A stretch of DNA of 64,000 bases from positions 134,134 to 198,133 of the forward strand of contig BJOX01000183.1 of NCBI GenBank assembly GCA_009731375.1, read 5' to 3'. Each line of letters starts with the position of its first letter. Position 1 is the stretch's first letter. This DNA is from Paulinella micropora. Taxonomy: Eukaryota > Cercozoa > Imbricatea > Euglyphida. Under the pieces are notes generated by a model that saw only the letters and a program-made list of their open reading frames with translations, made no database searches and was not told the origin of the DNA. Made by a program: the position numbers and the translations under genes. This document shows, in pieces, positions 31,575 through 42,238 of this stretch.

Positions 31575-32946
31575 ATGGCAGGTCGCTCTGGCCAGCCTGC
31601 CAGCCACGTCTTGGGGTTCCCGGCCGGGGCTTGGCACCACCTCCGGGGCTATCTGGGCTGGCGTCCCGAGCTGGAGGTGGTGAGCCCCGAACTGCGCCGA
31701 TTCCTAGACAAGCCGGATGCCTGGGTGCGCTTTCGCTGTGCAGAGCTCTATCTGTCCACTCCCGCTGAAGCACGAGCTTTCCCGGCCTGGCCCGGCCAGG
31801 CCCCAAGCCAGGCCTGGAACAGTGCCCAAGTCCACGTGACACGCCTTACCATGACCTGCGAGGAGCTACGCTCCTGGCAAGAGCGGCGTCTGCCAGGCCT
31901 GGTAGTCGACAACCTGGTCCTAACGTGTGGCAGCCCCACGGACGACGATGTCCAGACCCTGGGGAGGGTCTTGCCTCAAACCAGGCGGCTCAAGCTCTGC
32001 GACCATGGGGGGCTCACTGATGCCGGGCTCGCGCACTTGGCTGCGCTGCAGAACCTGCAGGGGCTCAGCCTTACGGGGTGCGGCAAGGTAACCGAAACCG
32101 GGCTCGCGCACGTGGCCAGAATATACAACCTGCAGGAGCTGGACCTCAGTGACCTTAAGGTCACAAACCATGGGTTTAGACATCTGGCAAAGCTGTCGCA
32201 GCTGCGGCGGCTAGTAATCCGCGGCTCCCCCAGCGGGGTCACGGACGATACACTGGAAATCATCCAGGAAATGCACTTCCTACGGGAGCTGTGTCTCGAG
32301 GGTTCTTACGGTCTCCGGGGGGAGAGACCACTACCAGCGCGGCCCGGTCTGCAAAAGCTTAACCTCCGCATATGTATAGCGCTCAGGGACGATGCACTGC
32401 TGACGGGGCTGTCTTTGCTACCGGAACTGAACCTCGCTCGCTGTACCAACCTCCGCGACCTGTCCATAGTACCAACGCTGCCCAGCCTGCAGAAGCTCGA
32501 CCTCAGCGGGTGCAAGAGGCTGGAGGCCTATGCACTGCAGATATTGGCTACGCTGCACAGCCTGCAAGAACTCAACCTCAGCGAATGTCAGGAGCTGACG
32601 GACGCAGCACTGCAGCACTTGACTGGGTTGCGCAGCCTGCAGGAACTCGACCTCAGCCACTGTACGCAGCTCACGGACGATGCACTGGTGTACTTGGCGG
32701 GCCTGGGAAACCTCCGAAAACTCCGCTTCCGCGGCTCCTACAAGCTCACGGATGGTGGAGCGTTGCGGGGGCTGCCCTCGCTACAGGAGCTGGACCTCAC
32801 GAGCTGTACCAGGCTGCGAGGGCTGTTCAACCTGCCACTGCCGTCCAACCTGCGAAGACTCGTCCTCTTCGGCTGTTGGGGGCTCACGGACGATTCACTG
32901 CAACTTGGCTGGGCTGCACAGCCTACAGGAACTCGACCTCAGCTAC
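31575..32946 (+). CDS. LRR protein, 5' part (interrupted by TE2)
   Basis: From ATG 31575: an N-terminal domain of about 130 residues (FPAGAWHHLRGYLGW, ELRRFLDK, WVRFRCAELYL) and at least twelve LRR units of about 25 residues with LxxLQELDLSxCxxLTDxAL, the cysteine-containing (CC/AMN1-type) subclass also seen in F-box proteins. A frameshift near 32900 (CTGCAACTTGG where CTGCAGCACTTGG is expected) puts the last unit, LAGLHSLQELDLSY, in another frame. TE2 begins after the Tyr codon TAC at 32944-32946. The 3' part resumes at 41779. Confidence 0.85.
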
Positions 32947-33579
32947 AACAGAGGTGATGTTCAAAGGTACTAGTACCTTTTGCCACTTTTTGCCACAGCA
33001 ATTTCATAAATATAAGAGGCAAATTCCTGCATGTTTTGTTGATAAAACAAGCAGATCTATGATTAAAAAGCATTATTTATTAATAAATTCAACATTTCAA
33101 GTTAGTTTTGAACTTGCAGAGTGACAAAATCAAGCAAAAATGTGGCAAAAATACTTGCCACTTTTTGCTAAGTTATTTGCCTATTTTTGCTTCTTTTTTG
33201 CTTGATTTTTCATCTAATATGAATGAAAATAATCAGATTTAATGATAAATTAATTTTACTTCATGATCCACCACCCGGCTGACATGAAATAAGTGGCATG
33301 CGGTGTCACTAGTACATTAAAAAGTGGATGTGTAAAACTTTCTAAGTCAATGATACGGACTAGTCTAGGCAAGCGTTCCTGGCAGAATTGTGTGCGGAAC
33401 AGTTTAATTCGATCGTGCTGAATCTAAATATATAATTTTTAAATTAAGTCTGAAGCCATCTTATTTGTATGTATAAGAAATACACACACTTCAAGTTGCC
33501 ACCTGCCAATATTAAAATTGTTCTAAGTCCGTAACTCATACTTTCAAAGTGCGATCAATTCAGCCGGAAATAAAGCAAT
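32947..33579 (+). repeat. TE2 left terminal inverted repeat
   Basis: About 633 bp, matched by 41150-41778 in reverse complement with a few single-base differences (for example GTACATTAAAA against GTACCTTAAAA). Near the tip is the palindrome AAAGGTACTAGTACCTTT. Copies of TTGCCACTTTTTGC occur at about 32978 and 33154 and are candidate transposase-binding sites. Confidence 0.93.
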
Positions 33580-33690
33580 CTAATTCAAAACAAAGAGAAT
33601 ATAAAAAATAATTAAGAATTTACGTTTTCGTCTAATTTCCGATTTATTTATTATATAAATACTTTACCACTGTACTGGTACATTTTGCAA

Positions 33691-36600
33691 TTAAGATCGA
33701 TAGCCCAACATTCCAAGCAAGAGCTGTTGTTCGCGCATATGTTGTTCGCGCAGTTGCCTGCTCTCCCTCTCCAATCTCTGCGACTCCATGATTAGGTGAT
33801 AGTGTACCATTCCTTGTGCTGAATTTGGCAATACATACTGGTTGCGGTCATCTACGTAGTGAGTAACTGGGAATTGGTTGGCGGCATAGGCAGATTGATT
33901 GACGTACTGATTTTGGTTGGGAGCGTGATAAGTACGAACAACAATATCACCCTGATTGTAGTTATTATTGTAATTGTTCTCTTTTTCAGGGACATGTTTG
34001 TTACCCTCGGGCTGGGAATTTGTGACAGTGCTACCGCTTCCCTTCAAATTTATCTGCTTTATTTCATTTTGGAGAGCAGCAAGTGCGTTGGCCAGAGAGG
34101 ACGAGACCGCAGTGTTTTGTGCAGTGAAGCTACTCATCGCGGCAGCCATTGCGTCAGTAACCTGCTGGCCAACATCAACTGGAGCTTCAGACTTAGGAGC
34201 TTCAGGTGGTAACTGAGTGGCGCCGACCGCGATCAAAGGCTTCTCATCGTTCTCACTTTCGGGGTCGTCAAGTGTGACTTCCACCTTTGGCTGTTTTGTC
34301 TTTTTCTGTTTGGCTTTTTTTGGCTTACTAGATTTGGATTTGCCTTTCGCCGGCGGCTTGCCATGAGTCTCAGCATCGCCAAGCTCAGACTTGATTGCCA
34401 ACTCCGGAGTCTGTGAAAAAAAAAATGAAAAAAAAAACATATCATCTTCGACGACATATTATTATGAAGGCAAATTCAAAGCTAGTAACAAAACGAAAAA
34501 GCTGATTACGATTTCAGTGGCTGGCTGTGCTTCTTCCTTGGGCTTGATGACCCTCTTCGGCCGGCCGTTCGCATGGAATTTCTGGAGAGCGTTGGGCTGA
34601 TCTCTAAACCATACGAAGTCGAAAATCTGCGGAGCTTGTTCTATGGGTAGTGTCCCCGCAGCCGCAGCGCTCATTTGTGCAAGCCCCGGCTCAACATCTT
34701 TCTCCCACTGCTCGACACTCATATAGCCAGCGTTCCTTGACTTTGCTGCATCTATCGCCTTCATTGACACGCACTGAAACTGGCGAAACACCTGGCCTGT
34801 CTCCTGATCCTCAACAACACGACTCACAAGCAAGGTTTTGTTTAGGTCAGTGATGTCCTTGGAGCCTTGCTTGAGAAAATGTGTGGTCAAGGTTGCCATG
34901 GCCCTGACCAAAAAGTGCGTACAGCAAGCAAGCAATGGTGACAAAATGATTACCCGCACAGCGTCAGTGTCTCATCCTCGCGGGTGACTACATGCTTGCG
35001 CGGCAACAACGGAATATTTTTGAGGTTACGCGACTTCAAAGAGCGAAGAACGGCAATGTTCTCCCGCCCTCCTACTTGCGACCGGGCACTGAGCGGAGTA
35101 CTGCAAAAAAAAAATAATAATAATAAATAAATAAATAAATAAAATTAAAAAAAATAATAAAATAAAAAAGTGCAAGCAAAATAGATACAGAAGGCAATCC
35201 AGTAAAGGTATAATGCAAAGCTCACATTCGTGGCTATTAGTCTGACTTCGTGCCTGGCATGGATGTTACGTTCCGCGAGGGAACGCAGACTATGCAAAAA
35301 TGATGTTACGTTCCGCGAGGGAACGCAGGGATCCTTCCCTCTGCACGCAAAGGACGAACGAATCGTCAAGTCGACAACCACGCAGTGCTGGGAACGCAAA
35401 AGCGAAAGTGCAAGGAAAAGAGATACAGAGAGAGAGAGAGAGAGACAGAAAGAGAGAGAGAGAGAGAGGTTACGCAATTTCATAGTCCTTGTCGTGGACA
35501 AAGGTGTAGTTGGTCGTTCTGGAGCTGAAGAAGGCGTTTGGGTCTGGCTTGTCTTCCTTGGGCTTGCCATCGTCTGTCTCTGTCTTTATCTTTCCTTCTT
35601 TGTCTTTCTCCGTCTCATCTTTCTTTTCTTTTTTGTCTGTCTCTGTCTTTCCTCCTTTGTCTGTCTCTGTCTTTCCTGCTTTGTCTTCCTCTGTCTTTCC
35701 TGCTTTGTCTGTCTCTGTCTTTCCTGCTTTGTCTTCCTCTGTCTTTCCTGCTTTGTCTTCCTCTGTCTTTCCTGCTTTGTCTTCCTCTGTCTTTTTTGCT
35801 TTGTCTTCCTCTGTCTTTTTTGGTTTGTCTTCCTCTGTCGTCTCTGTCTCCTTCTCTGCCTCCTTTTTGTCCTTTCCAATCGCATCTAATGCCTTTTGTC
35901 TCTCTGCTTTTTGCTTCTCTTCGTCGTCATGTTTCTTTTGCTCTTTTTTCCTCTGTGCCTCTGCTCTCTCTCTCTCTTCTTTCTCTTTCTTTTCCTTGTC
36001 TTGTTGTGCCTTTGCTTCTGCTTCTTTTCGTTCTCTCTCTTGTCTTTCTTTGTCTTTCTGTTTTGCTTCTTCTTCTATTTCTTTCAGTCTGGCCTGTTCC
36101 AGTGCCTCCTCTTCCTCTGTCTTCCTTTGCATCTTTGTCTTTTTTCTCTTCTTCTTCCCATTGTCTTCTTCCTCCTCTTCGGGCTTCTCACCTTGTGTCT
36201 TAGATGTCTCGTTCTTCTTTTTTGGATCTTTACTGTTTTTGTTCTTCTCTTTTGCCTCTGTCTCCTTCTCTGTCTCTGTCTCTGTCTTTGCTTCTGCCTT
36301 TGCCTCTGTTTTCTTTTTCTCGTTCTTCTTCTTTTTTTCATCTTTACTTTTTTTGCTCTTCTCTTTTGCCTTTGTCTCCTTCTCTGTCTCTGTCTTTGCC
36401 TCTGCCTCTGTTTTCCTCTTCTTTGCATTTGCTGCTGGTTTGTCTTCTTGTATCTCTCTTATTACTCTCTTCTTTTTTTCTCTCTTGTCACTCCCCCCCT
36501 CTGGCCATCTAACTAGTTCTAGTGGCTGCCTGGTACTGTCCCATCTTGCTGTCCAACCTGCTGCTACGTCCTGAGAAAGAGAGAGAGAGAGAGAGAGAAT

Positions 36601-36633
<33 letters not shown>

Positions 36634-36844
36634 AGCAAGAGTCTCAAAGAGTCTTCACCTTGAAGGCACGGTTGGCCGGAAAGTTCCACAAAGGCCGTCG
36701 GGCTGCTTCAAAAGACGGCTCGTCGATTTTCCCCGCAGACACGAAGCCCTTAGCAGCGTCCACGGTGCCATGCAGAACCCAGTTGTCTTCCTTGTTGATC
36801 TCCAAGAACACCTTGCCGTCCGCGGCCTTTCGGTGACCAGTCAA
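33691..36844 (-). CDS. TE2 Lys/Glu-rich partner protein (spliced)
   Basis: Exon 1 36844-36659 (ADGKVFLEINKEDNWVLHGT), exon 2 36570-35474 with long Lys/Glu/Thr repeats (KTEEDKAGKTETDK) ending TFVHDKDYEIA, short exons near 35390-35230 and 35101-34970, exon about 34890-34530 (MATLTTHFLKQGSK ... QWEKDVEPGL ... GRPKRVIKPK), last exon about 34410-33691 (Lys-rich, then Asn/Tyr-rich NNYNNNYNQGD and an Arg/Glu coiled coil). Module order follows the TE1 gene at 12728-17283: GEIFLTING, HDKDYE-like tail, EKDV(E/K)P, GRPK AT-hook-like motif, acidic then Lys-rich. A role with the transposase is inference. Confidence 0.6.
35265..35335. repeat. Short direct repeat with a palindrome
   Basis: GATGTTACGTTCCGCGAGGG occurs at about 35261 and 35302, separated by ACTATGCAAAAAT; the core GTTCCGCGAGGGAAC is near-palindromic. 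It falls in an exon of the partner gene and adds repeated residues (LRSLAERNI-like). Confidence 0.55.
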
Positions 36845-37810
36845 CGATGCGACCTTGCAACAACCAAGTCAGAGGACATGGAAAAAAAGCCTGGAGGTGG
36901 GGCGAAAACGGGGAAATGGTAACGATTATGGGGGGGGGGGGCAAATACTGGGAAAGGGCAATGGTTTTCAGCAAGTAAGGGCAGAGAACCTTTGCCATAC
37001 TGGCGATGGTGTCGATGGTGTCGGTCGCACAGAGTTGTGGGGTGGTTGGTGACGACGGTTGGAATTCAAAAAGGTAGCACATTGAGCAAAATTGGGCCCC
37101 AAAAAGCCAATAGTCCGGCAGGAAAAGTGAAAACGCCAGACTTCACCCAAGGACCCTTGCAAAACAAGTCCAAGAGAGAACAGTTAGAGGTCAAGATGGG
37201 GCTGTGTGAGTGCTGTGTGCTGCGTCTGAGATACTTTTTGGAAATTTTTTATGAAAATGATAGGCCAAGCTGCCCTCATCACATATCTGTTGTTTTTTTC
37301 CCCAAAAAAACCCTGCATCCCAATACTCCTACAACTACCTTGGCAACTTTTCTGTTGCCACCATACTTTTTGCTCTGGCACTTTGCATAGGCATGGCTGT
37401 GTTTGTTGGAAAACAGACTATGCAAATGTTTGCTATGTTATGTTGTGTTTGCAATGAGTGCTTCTTTTCTTGTACAGCATGCCTGGAAGTACAGTACTTG
37501 GAAACTAGGTAGGCAAAATGGGGGGTTGCCACCCCCTTTTTTTCTCTTGCTGATCTTGCTTACAACTTGCGTTTTTTTTATCGTTTGCTTGTATAAATCT
37601 TTGTTGTACACTATGGTAAGTTTAGAATGTACTTCTGTTTTGTACGTATTTGTTTGCAACTGCATGTGTTAGGAACTTGCTTGGCAAACGCTACTTTGCC
37701 ACCCCCTTTTTTGCCCCTGGCCCTTCAACAGCGATAGGGACCATGAACAAAGAAAAGCCCAACATGTAGTGGTTGTGAATACGGTACTATTCAAAATTTT
37801 GTTTAGGAAG
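36845..37810. promoter_or_regulatory. Central divergent region of TE2
   Basis: About 970 bp between the first exons of the two divergent genes. It has G-runs (36931) and T-rich stretches, and no long frame that resembles a protein. It should hold both promoters by position. TGTTTAGGAAG before 37811 could be an acceptor, so a 5' untranslated exon may lie here. Confidence 0.4.
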
Positions 37811-40800
37811 ATGAAGAAACTTAGTAAGATTGGGCTGAGTGCGGGTGTCGTGGGCCTGTCTTTCCACCAAGTCTTTGGAGGAAGTGAGTCGCGGAATGTC
37901 AAGAGCGAACACACCGTTCAGGCCAGCCCTCCTCCCCTCGAATTACTCACTCCACGTTCAAATCCGCCCACATCCAGTTTTTTTCGTGTATTCAAACATG
38001 ACAATGACCATCATCATGCATCCCCTTCCTTTCCTACTACAGTCAAATCATCTACTACTGCTCCTACTGATACTACTATTACTAAATCTTCTTTCAGTAT
38101 TAGTAGTAGTAGTAATAGTTTTGCATCTGTCTTCAAACCAACCCGTGCTAATGCTGTCACACCGTCTTGTCCTTCCAGTTTTTCCCAAGTTTTCCGATCT
38201 TCCTCTTTCACAACTACTTTTTTCCTTCCAACACCCACATCAGACACTCATGCAGTAACGCCAGGTCATGTCGGACAAATATTAGATTATAGAACAAGCA
38301 CACTTCCATTGTACATAACTCTTGAAGTTCCTGTTCCCCGTCGCATCCGAAAGGACAACACAAGCACTAATCTAAAAAGAAAAAAAAAACAAAAAAAAAT
38401 TCCGCCACCAGAAGTTAGACCCAAAAGCTTTCGCAGGTGGCTAGGCTGCACTTGGCCTGAGCTGGTGCAAGAGATTAGTCATCCTTGCTGCCAAAAACTG
38501 CAATGCAATCGATGGGTAGATCCCTTTGCAGCCGCAAAGGCTAGGATTGACACAGTCCAGATGAATAGATCGGACTTGGCTGGGTGGGCAGCCACAACCA
38601 TGTTAAGCATGCAGAATGACAAAGGAAAGATAGAATATAGATTGAAAGGTGCACGTATTTGTCAGAAAATGTGGTTGCGATTGAACGGGATTGGCGAGAA
38701 GACCTATAGGCGAGCTCACAGAGCTGTCAATTGTGACAATTCTTTTTTTGCCGACTATGGAAAGTCGGAAGCACCCACAGAGGACCTCACGTGGACCCTC
38801 TTGCACCAGAAGTTCTATATAGAGCAGGAAGCTGAGTCGGTTGCCGATGGGATTTTTCATTTGCAAGACACTTTGGACTTTCCCAAAATCTACGACTACG
38901 TCATCAAAGAATGGAAACTTGCGTCCCAGACTCTGGTTTTAAATGGGCAAGTGGATCCGAATGGTCCTAGTGAGAGCCTTGTGAGGAAGGTCTGGCGTGC
39001 AGAGTTTGGCAAAGTGAAACCAATCAGAAAGGGTGATTTTGCAAAATGCCCGGTCTGCACCGAACTTGCAGATGATCACCGAAATGGGTACCTTTGTTTT
39101 GGGTTTTCTTGCTGCTAACATTGCTGAGATTTGTAGATTTGCTTCTCAAGCGGAAGCTGAGAAGTGGCGACAGCAGAATCGCATCCACAACAAAATTCAT
39201 CGGGCTAATCGGCGTGGAAACATGCGCAGAGCAGTAGAAGGGTAATTTGCGTTTAGTTCCATTCCTAAAGTCGTAGTGGGTTTTTTTGGGGTTTTTTGTT
39301 TAGGAAGAAGGAATATCAAAGAGTGACGGCAATCACGATTGATATGACCAAGCCATTTCATGTCCCTTGGTGCTCCAGAGGAGCTTCGGACTTTCGGGAT
39401 AAATATGTAGTTAGGCTGCACGCGGGTGGGGCGACTTTGTTTTCACATGACATCAACTTTGTCTTATGTCACCTACCAAACATCGGACATGCCGTGAATT
39501 CCAACATCACATTCCTTTATTTCCTTTTGCGTTTTGAGTTATTCCATCCACGTACCAAGGCGGCCACGGAACTTTTCCTTGATTGGGATGGCGGGGGGGA
39601 AAATACCGCTCTAACAGCGATGATGTTTCTGTCCAAAGTCGTGAAGGAGAAGTGGAGGAGCAAAATAGAGACTAATAGAATGGTTCCAAAGCATTCACAC
39701 GGGCCGCAAGACCAGAAATTTTTCGTCATGCGCTACTTGGGCTATAACACCACCTTAATGACCACCAATCTAGCACAGGCTCTGTTTAAACTTATTCTTG
39801 GTTTCAAGAAGAACAAGGATTCGTATTGCATTTTGCTGTTGGCTTCCGACTATGATTGGGTTGGCTATTTTGCCGATTCCATAAACCCCCGCTTCCACTA
39901 TTATAAGCGTCCCTTAGCGTGGAAGTATGAGGCGGGGACGACGGAGTCTGGTGGGCTTCCACGTGTTCGTGTCAAAACATGGGGCGATGCGCAGAAGCAC
40001 TGGCACGGGGTCAATGACGACCCCGAAGGTGCAGACCTTCTGCCATACCTCAAAGATCCTGGTTTCTGAAAAATACATACTACACATATTATATCATGTC
40101 ATTATTCTTATACTACTTGTCTTATCTTTTTTATTTTTATTATTTTTTTTATTATTTTTTTTTTGAGTTTTGGACAGGCCCAAGAAGTTGACTGGCCTCA
40201 AGTGGGTGAGCCCCAAGATCAAGAACGACGTTACCAAGCTCGCTGCAAAGTATTGCTCCAAGGAGGAGCAGGAATGGCTGGCGGAAGTACTTCAGCTGTC
40301 TCAGCTGACGCGTATCGTGTGGGACGGCCGCGACGGCGATGGTGGCTATCCGGGGCGACCCGGACATCTCGTCTGCAAAGACAAGGCGGGGCAGTCGTGG
40401 AACGTCAATCTGCGGGTGATCAACGATCTGCCACAGGATTTGTGGGCCGTCCCTGAGGATAGAACAGCCGCGCAGGAGGCCGCGTCCATGTTGACGGAGG
40501 AGGAGCGACTGTCAGTGGAGAGGACGAGCTTTGTCAATGAGGGCAAGCAACCAGAGCATCCCCCTTGGCGTGGCGCCCGTCTGCTTTCTGAGGAGGAGCG
40601 CAAGCTGCGCGATTTTGACAACCCTGACCGATTTCCCTCACCGCACCTCAAGATCGACGCACTCTTGAGTGAGAATCCCACAGAGCAAGGATTGAAGAAA
40701 GCTACAGCCAAGGAGCTGAAGTCGCGGTTGGCGGAAAACGGCCGGCAGCGCTCTGGTTCGAAGCACATTCTCATTCAGCGCGTTTTGTCTGAATTTGCGG

Positions 40801-41126
40801 ATCAGAACAGGGAGCGCGTTGGGGATGAAAAAGCAAGTGGGGGGGGTGTGGGACGTGGTCGAAAGAGGAGAAGAGTGGCTGTCGACCAAAAAGTCGAGTT
40901 ACGGGAGGATACTTCTAGCTCCTCTGAGGATGAGCCGATACTGCCTAGCGAACCAAATCGACCACATTCAGCTGCGCGGCAACGTGTTGCCCGCACTTTT
41001 CATCGTGTTTATGGTATTGACGGAGAAGAAGAGTTTGAGAGGAAGGAAGGTATAAGGTCGGACCTATCTGATGCTTCTAGTGAAGACTGGGACTGGTCTC
41101 CCCTTAACGTTGCAGATGTTGAGTAA
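37811..41126 (+). CDS. TE2 DDE-like transposase with SAP-like region (spliced)
   Basis: Exon 1 37811-39087: Ser/Pro-rich N-terminus, then Arg/Lys-rich KKIPPPEVRPKSFRRWLGCT, CCQKLQC, and KGDFAKCPVCTELADDH. Exon 2 39137-39241, exon 3 from about 39304 to 40068, with ITIDMTKPFH, ELFLDWDGGGENTAL, NTTLMTTNLAQALF and LLLASDYDW; then an intron and a last exon from about 40178 to 41126 with LPKKLTGLKW-like start, ATAKELKSRLAENGRQRSGS (SAP-like DNA-binding pattern), a basic GRGRKRRR and an acidic Ser tail. Candidate catalytic residues are Asp in TIDM and LDWDG and Asp in SDYDW. It lacks the SET exons of TE1. Confidence 0.7.
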
Positions 41127-41149
41127 TTAAATTACTATTATTCATTAAT

Positions 41150-41778
41150 ATTGCTTCATTTCCGGCTGAATTAATCGCACTTTGAAAGTATGAGTTACAC
41201 GGACTTCGAAAAATTTATATATTGGCAGGTGGCAACTTGAAGTGTGTATTTCTTATACATACAAATAGGATAGCTTCAGACTTAATTTAAAAATTATATA
41301 TTTAGATTCAGCACGATCGAATTAAACTGTTCCGCACACAATTCTGCCAGGAACGCTTGCATAGACTAGTCCGTATCATTGACTTAGAAAGTTTTACACA
41401 TCCACTTTTTAAGGTACTAGTGACACCGCATGCCACTTATTTCATGTCAGCCGGGTGGTGGATCATGAAGTAAAATTTATCATTAAATCTGATTATTTTC
41501 ATTCATATTAGATAAAAAATCAAGCAAAAAAGAAGCAAAAATAGGCAAATAACTTAGCAAAAAGTGGCAAGTATTTTTGCCACATTTTTTCTTGATTTTG
41601 TCACTCTGCAAGTTCAAAACTAACTTGAAATGTTGAATTTATTAATAAATAATGCTTTTTAATCATAGATCTGCTTGTTTTATCAACAAAACATGCAGGA
41701 ATTTGCCTCTTATATTTATGAAATTGCTGTGGCAAAAAGTGGCAAAAGGTACTAGTACCTTTGAACATCACCTCTGTT
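41150..41778 (-). repeat. TE2 right terminal inverted repeat
   Basis: About 629 bp in inverted orientation to 32947-33579. It starts 24 bases after the transposase stop, so the coding part fills the element. Confidence 0.93.
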
Positions 41779-42004
41779 CTACTGCGGGCGGCTCACGGAT
41801 CAGACAGTGCACCTGCGAAACCTCGTCAACCTGCGAAAACTCAGCCTCCGCGACTGTCCGCGGCTCACAGACAATGCACTGCAGCACCTGCGGGGGCTGC
41901 CAAGCATGCGGGAACTCGATCTCAGGGGCTCTACCAACCTCGGCTACCGCGGACTTCATGAACATCCAGTCTGGAGAAGATTCCCGGAGCCGCCGACGGT
42001 TTGA
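41779..42004 (+). CDS. LRR protein, 3' part after TE2
   Basis: Continues the gene broken at 32946: YCGRLTDQTVHLRNLVNLRK, LSLRDCPRLTDNALQHL, MRELDLRGSTNLGYRGL. The Tyr codon TAC at 41780-41782 is part of the CTAC duplication. The frame ends TGA at 42002-42004. The last residues are not LRR-like, so the true end may involve an intron. Confidence 0.85.
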
Positions 42005-42138
42005 CTGCGGTTTTAGGCTGGTGGCCGGACCGGCCAGATTGACAGAACGAGCCCGTAGCGAGGGGATTGGGAGGGGGGAGGTGGGGGGGGGAGGGGAAGG
42101 GAGCGCAGGGGGCTGTGGTGGCCCGGCCTTCCCCTCTA

Positions 42139-42218
<80 letters not shown>

Positions 42219-42228
42219 NNNNNNNNNN
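42139..42228. repeat. C-tract of about 80 bases with assembly gap
   Basis: Poly-C 42139-42218 followed by ten N. It precedes GCCGACCCAG, a good 3' splice site for the LRR gene that follows, so it is probably intronic. Confidence 0.85.
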
Positions 42229-42238
42229 CCGCCGACCC

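Larger units (their letters stand above)
32947..41778. mobile_element. TE2: 8.8 kb DNA transposon with 630 bp inverted repeats
   Basis: Ends AACAGAGGTGATGTTC and its reverse complement. CTAC target duplications lie at 32943-32946 and 41779-41782. Inside are a minus-strand Lys/Glu-rich gene (33691-36844) and a plus-strand transposase gene (about 37811-41126), divergent from the centre, the same layout as TE1 but inverted relative to it. Both genes are intact over long frames, so TE2 may be the more recent insertion. Confidence 0.92.

Noticed and set aside
35510-36574. A 354-residue Ser/Phe/Cys-rich plus-strand frame
   Set aside because: Antisense shadow of the Lys/Glu exon of the TE2 partner gene.
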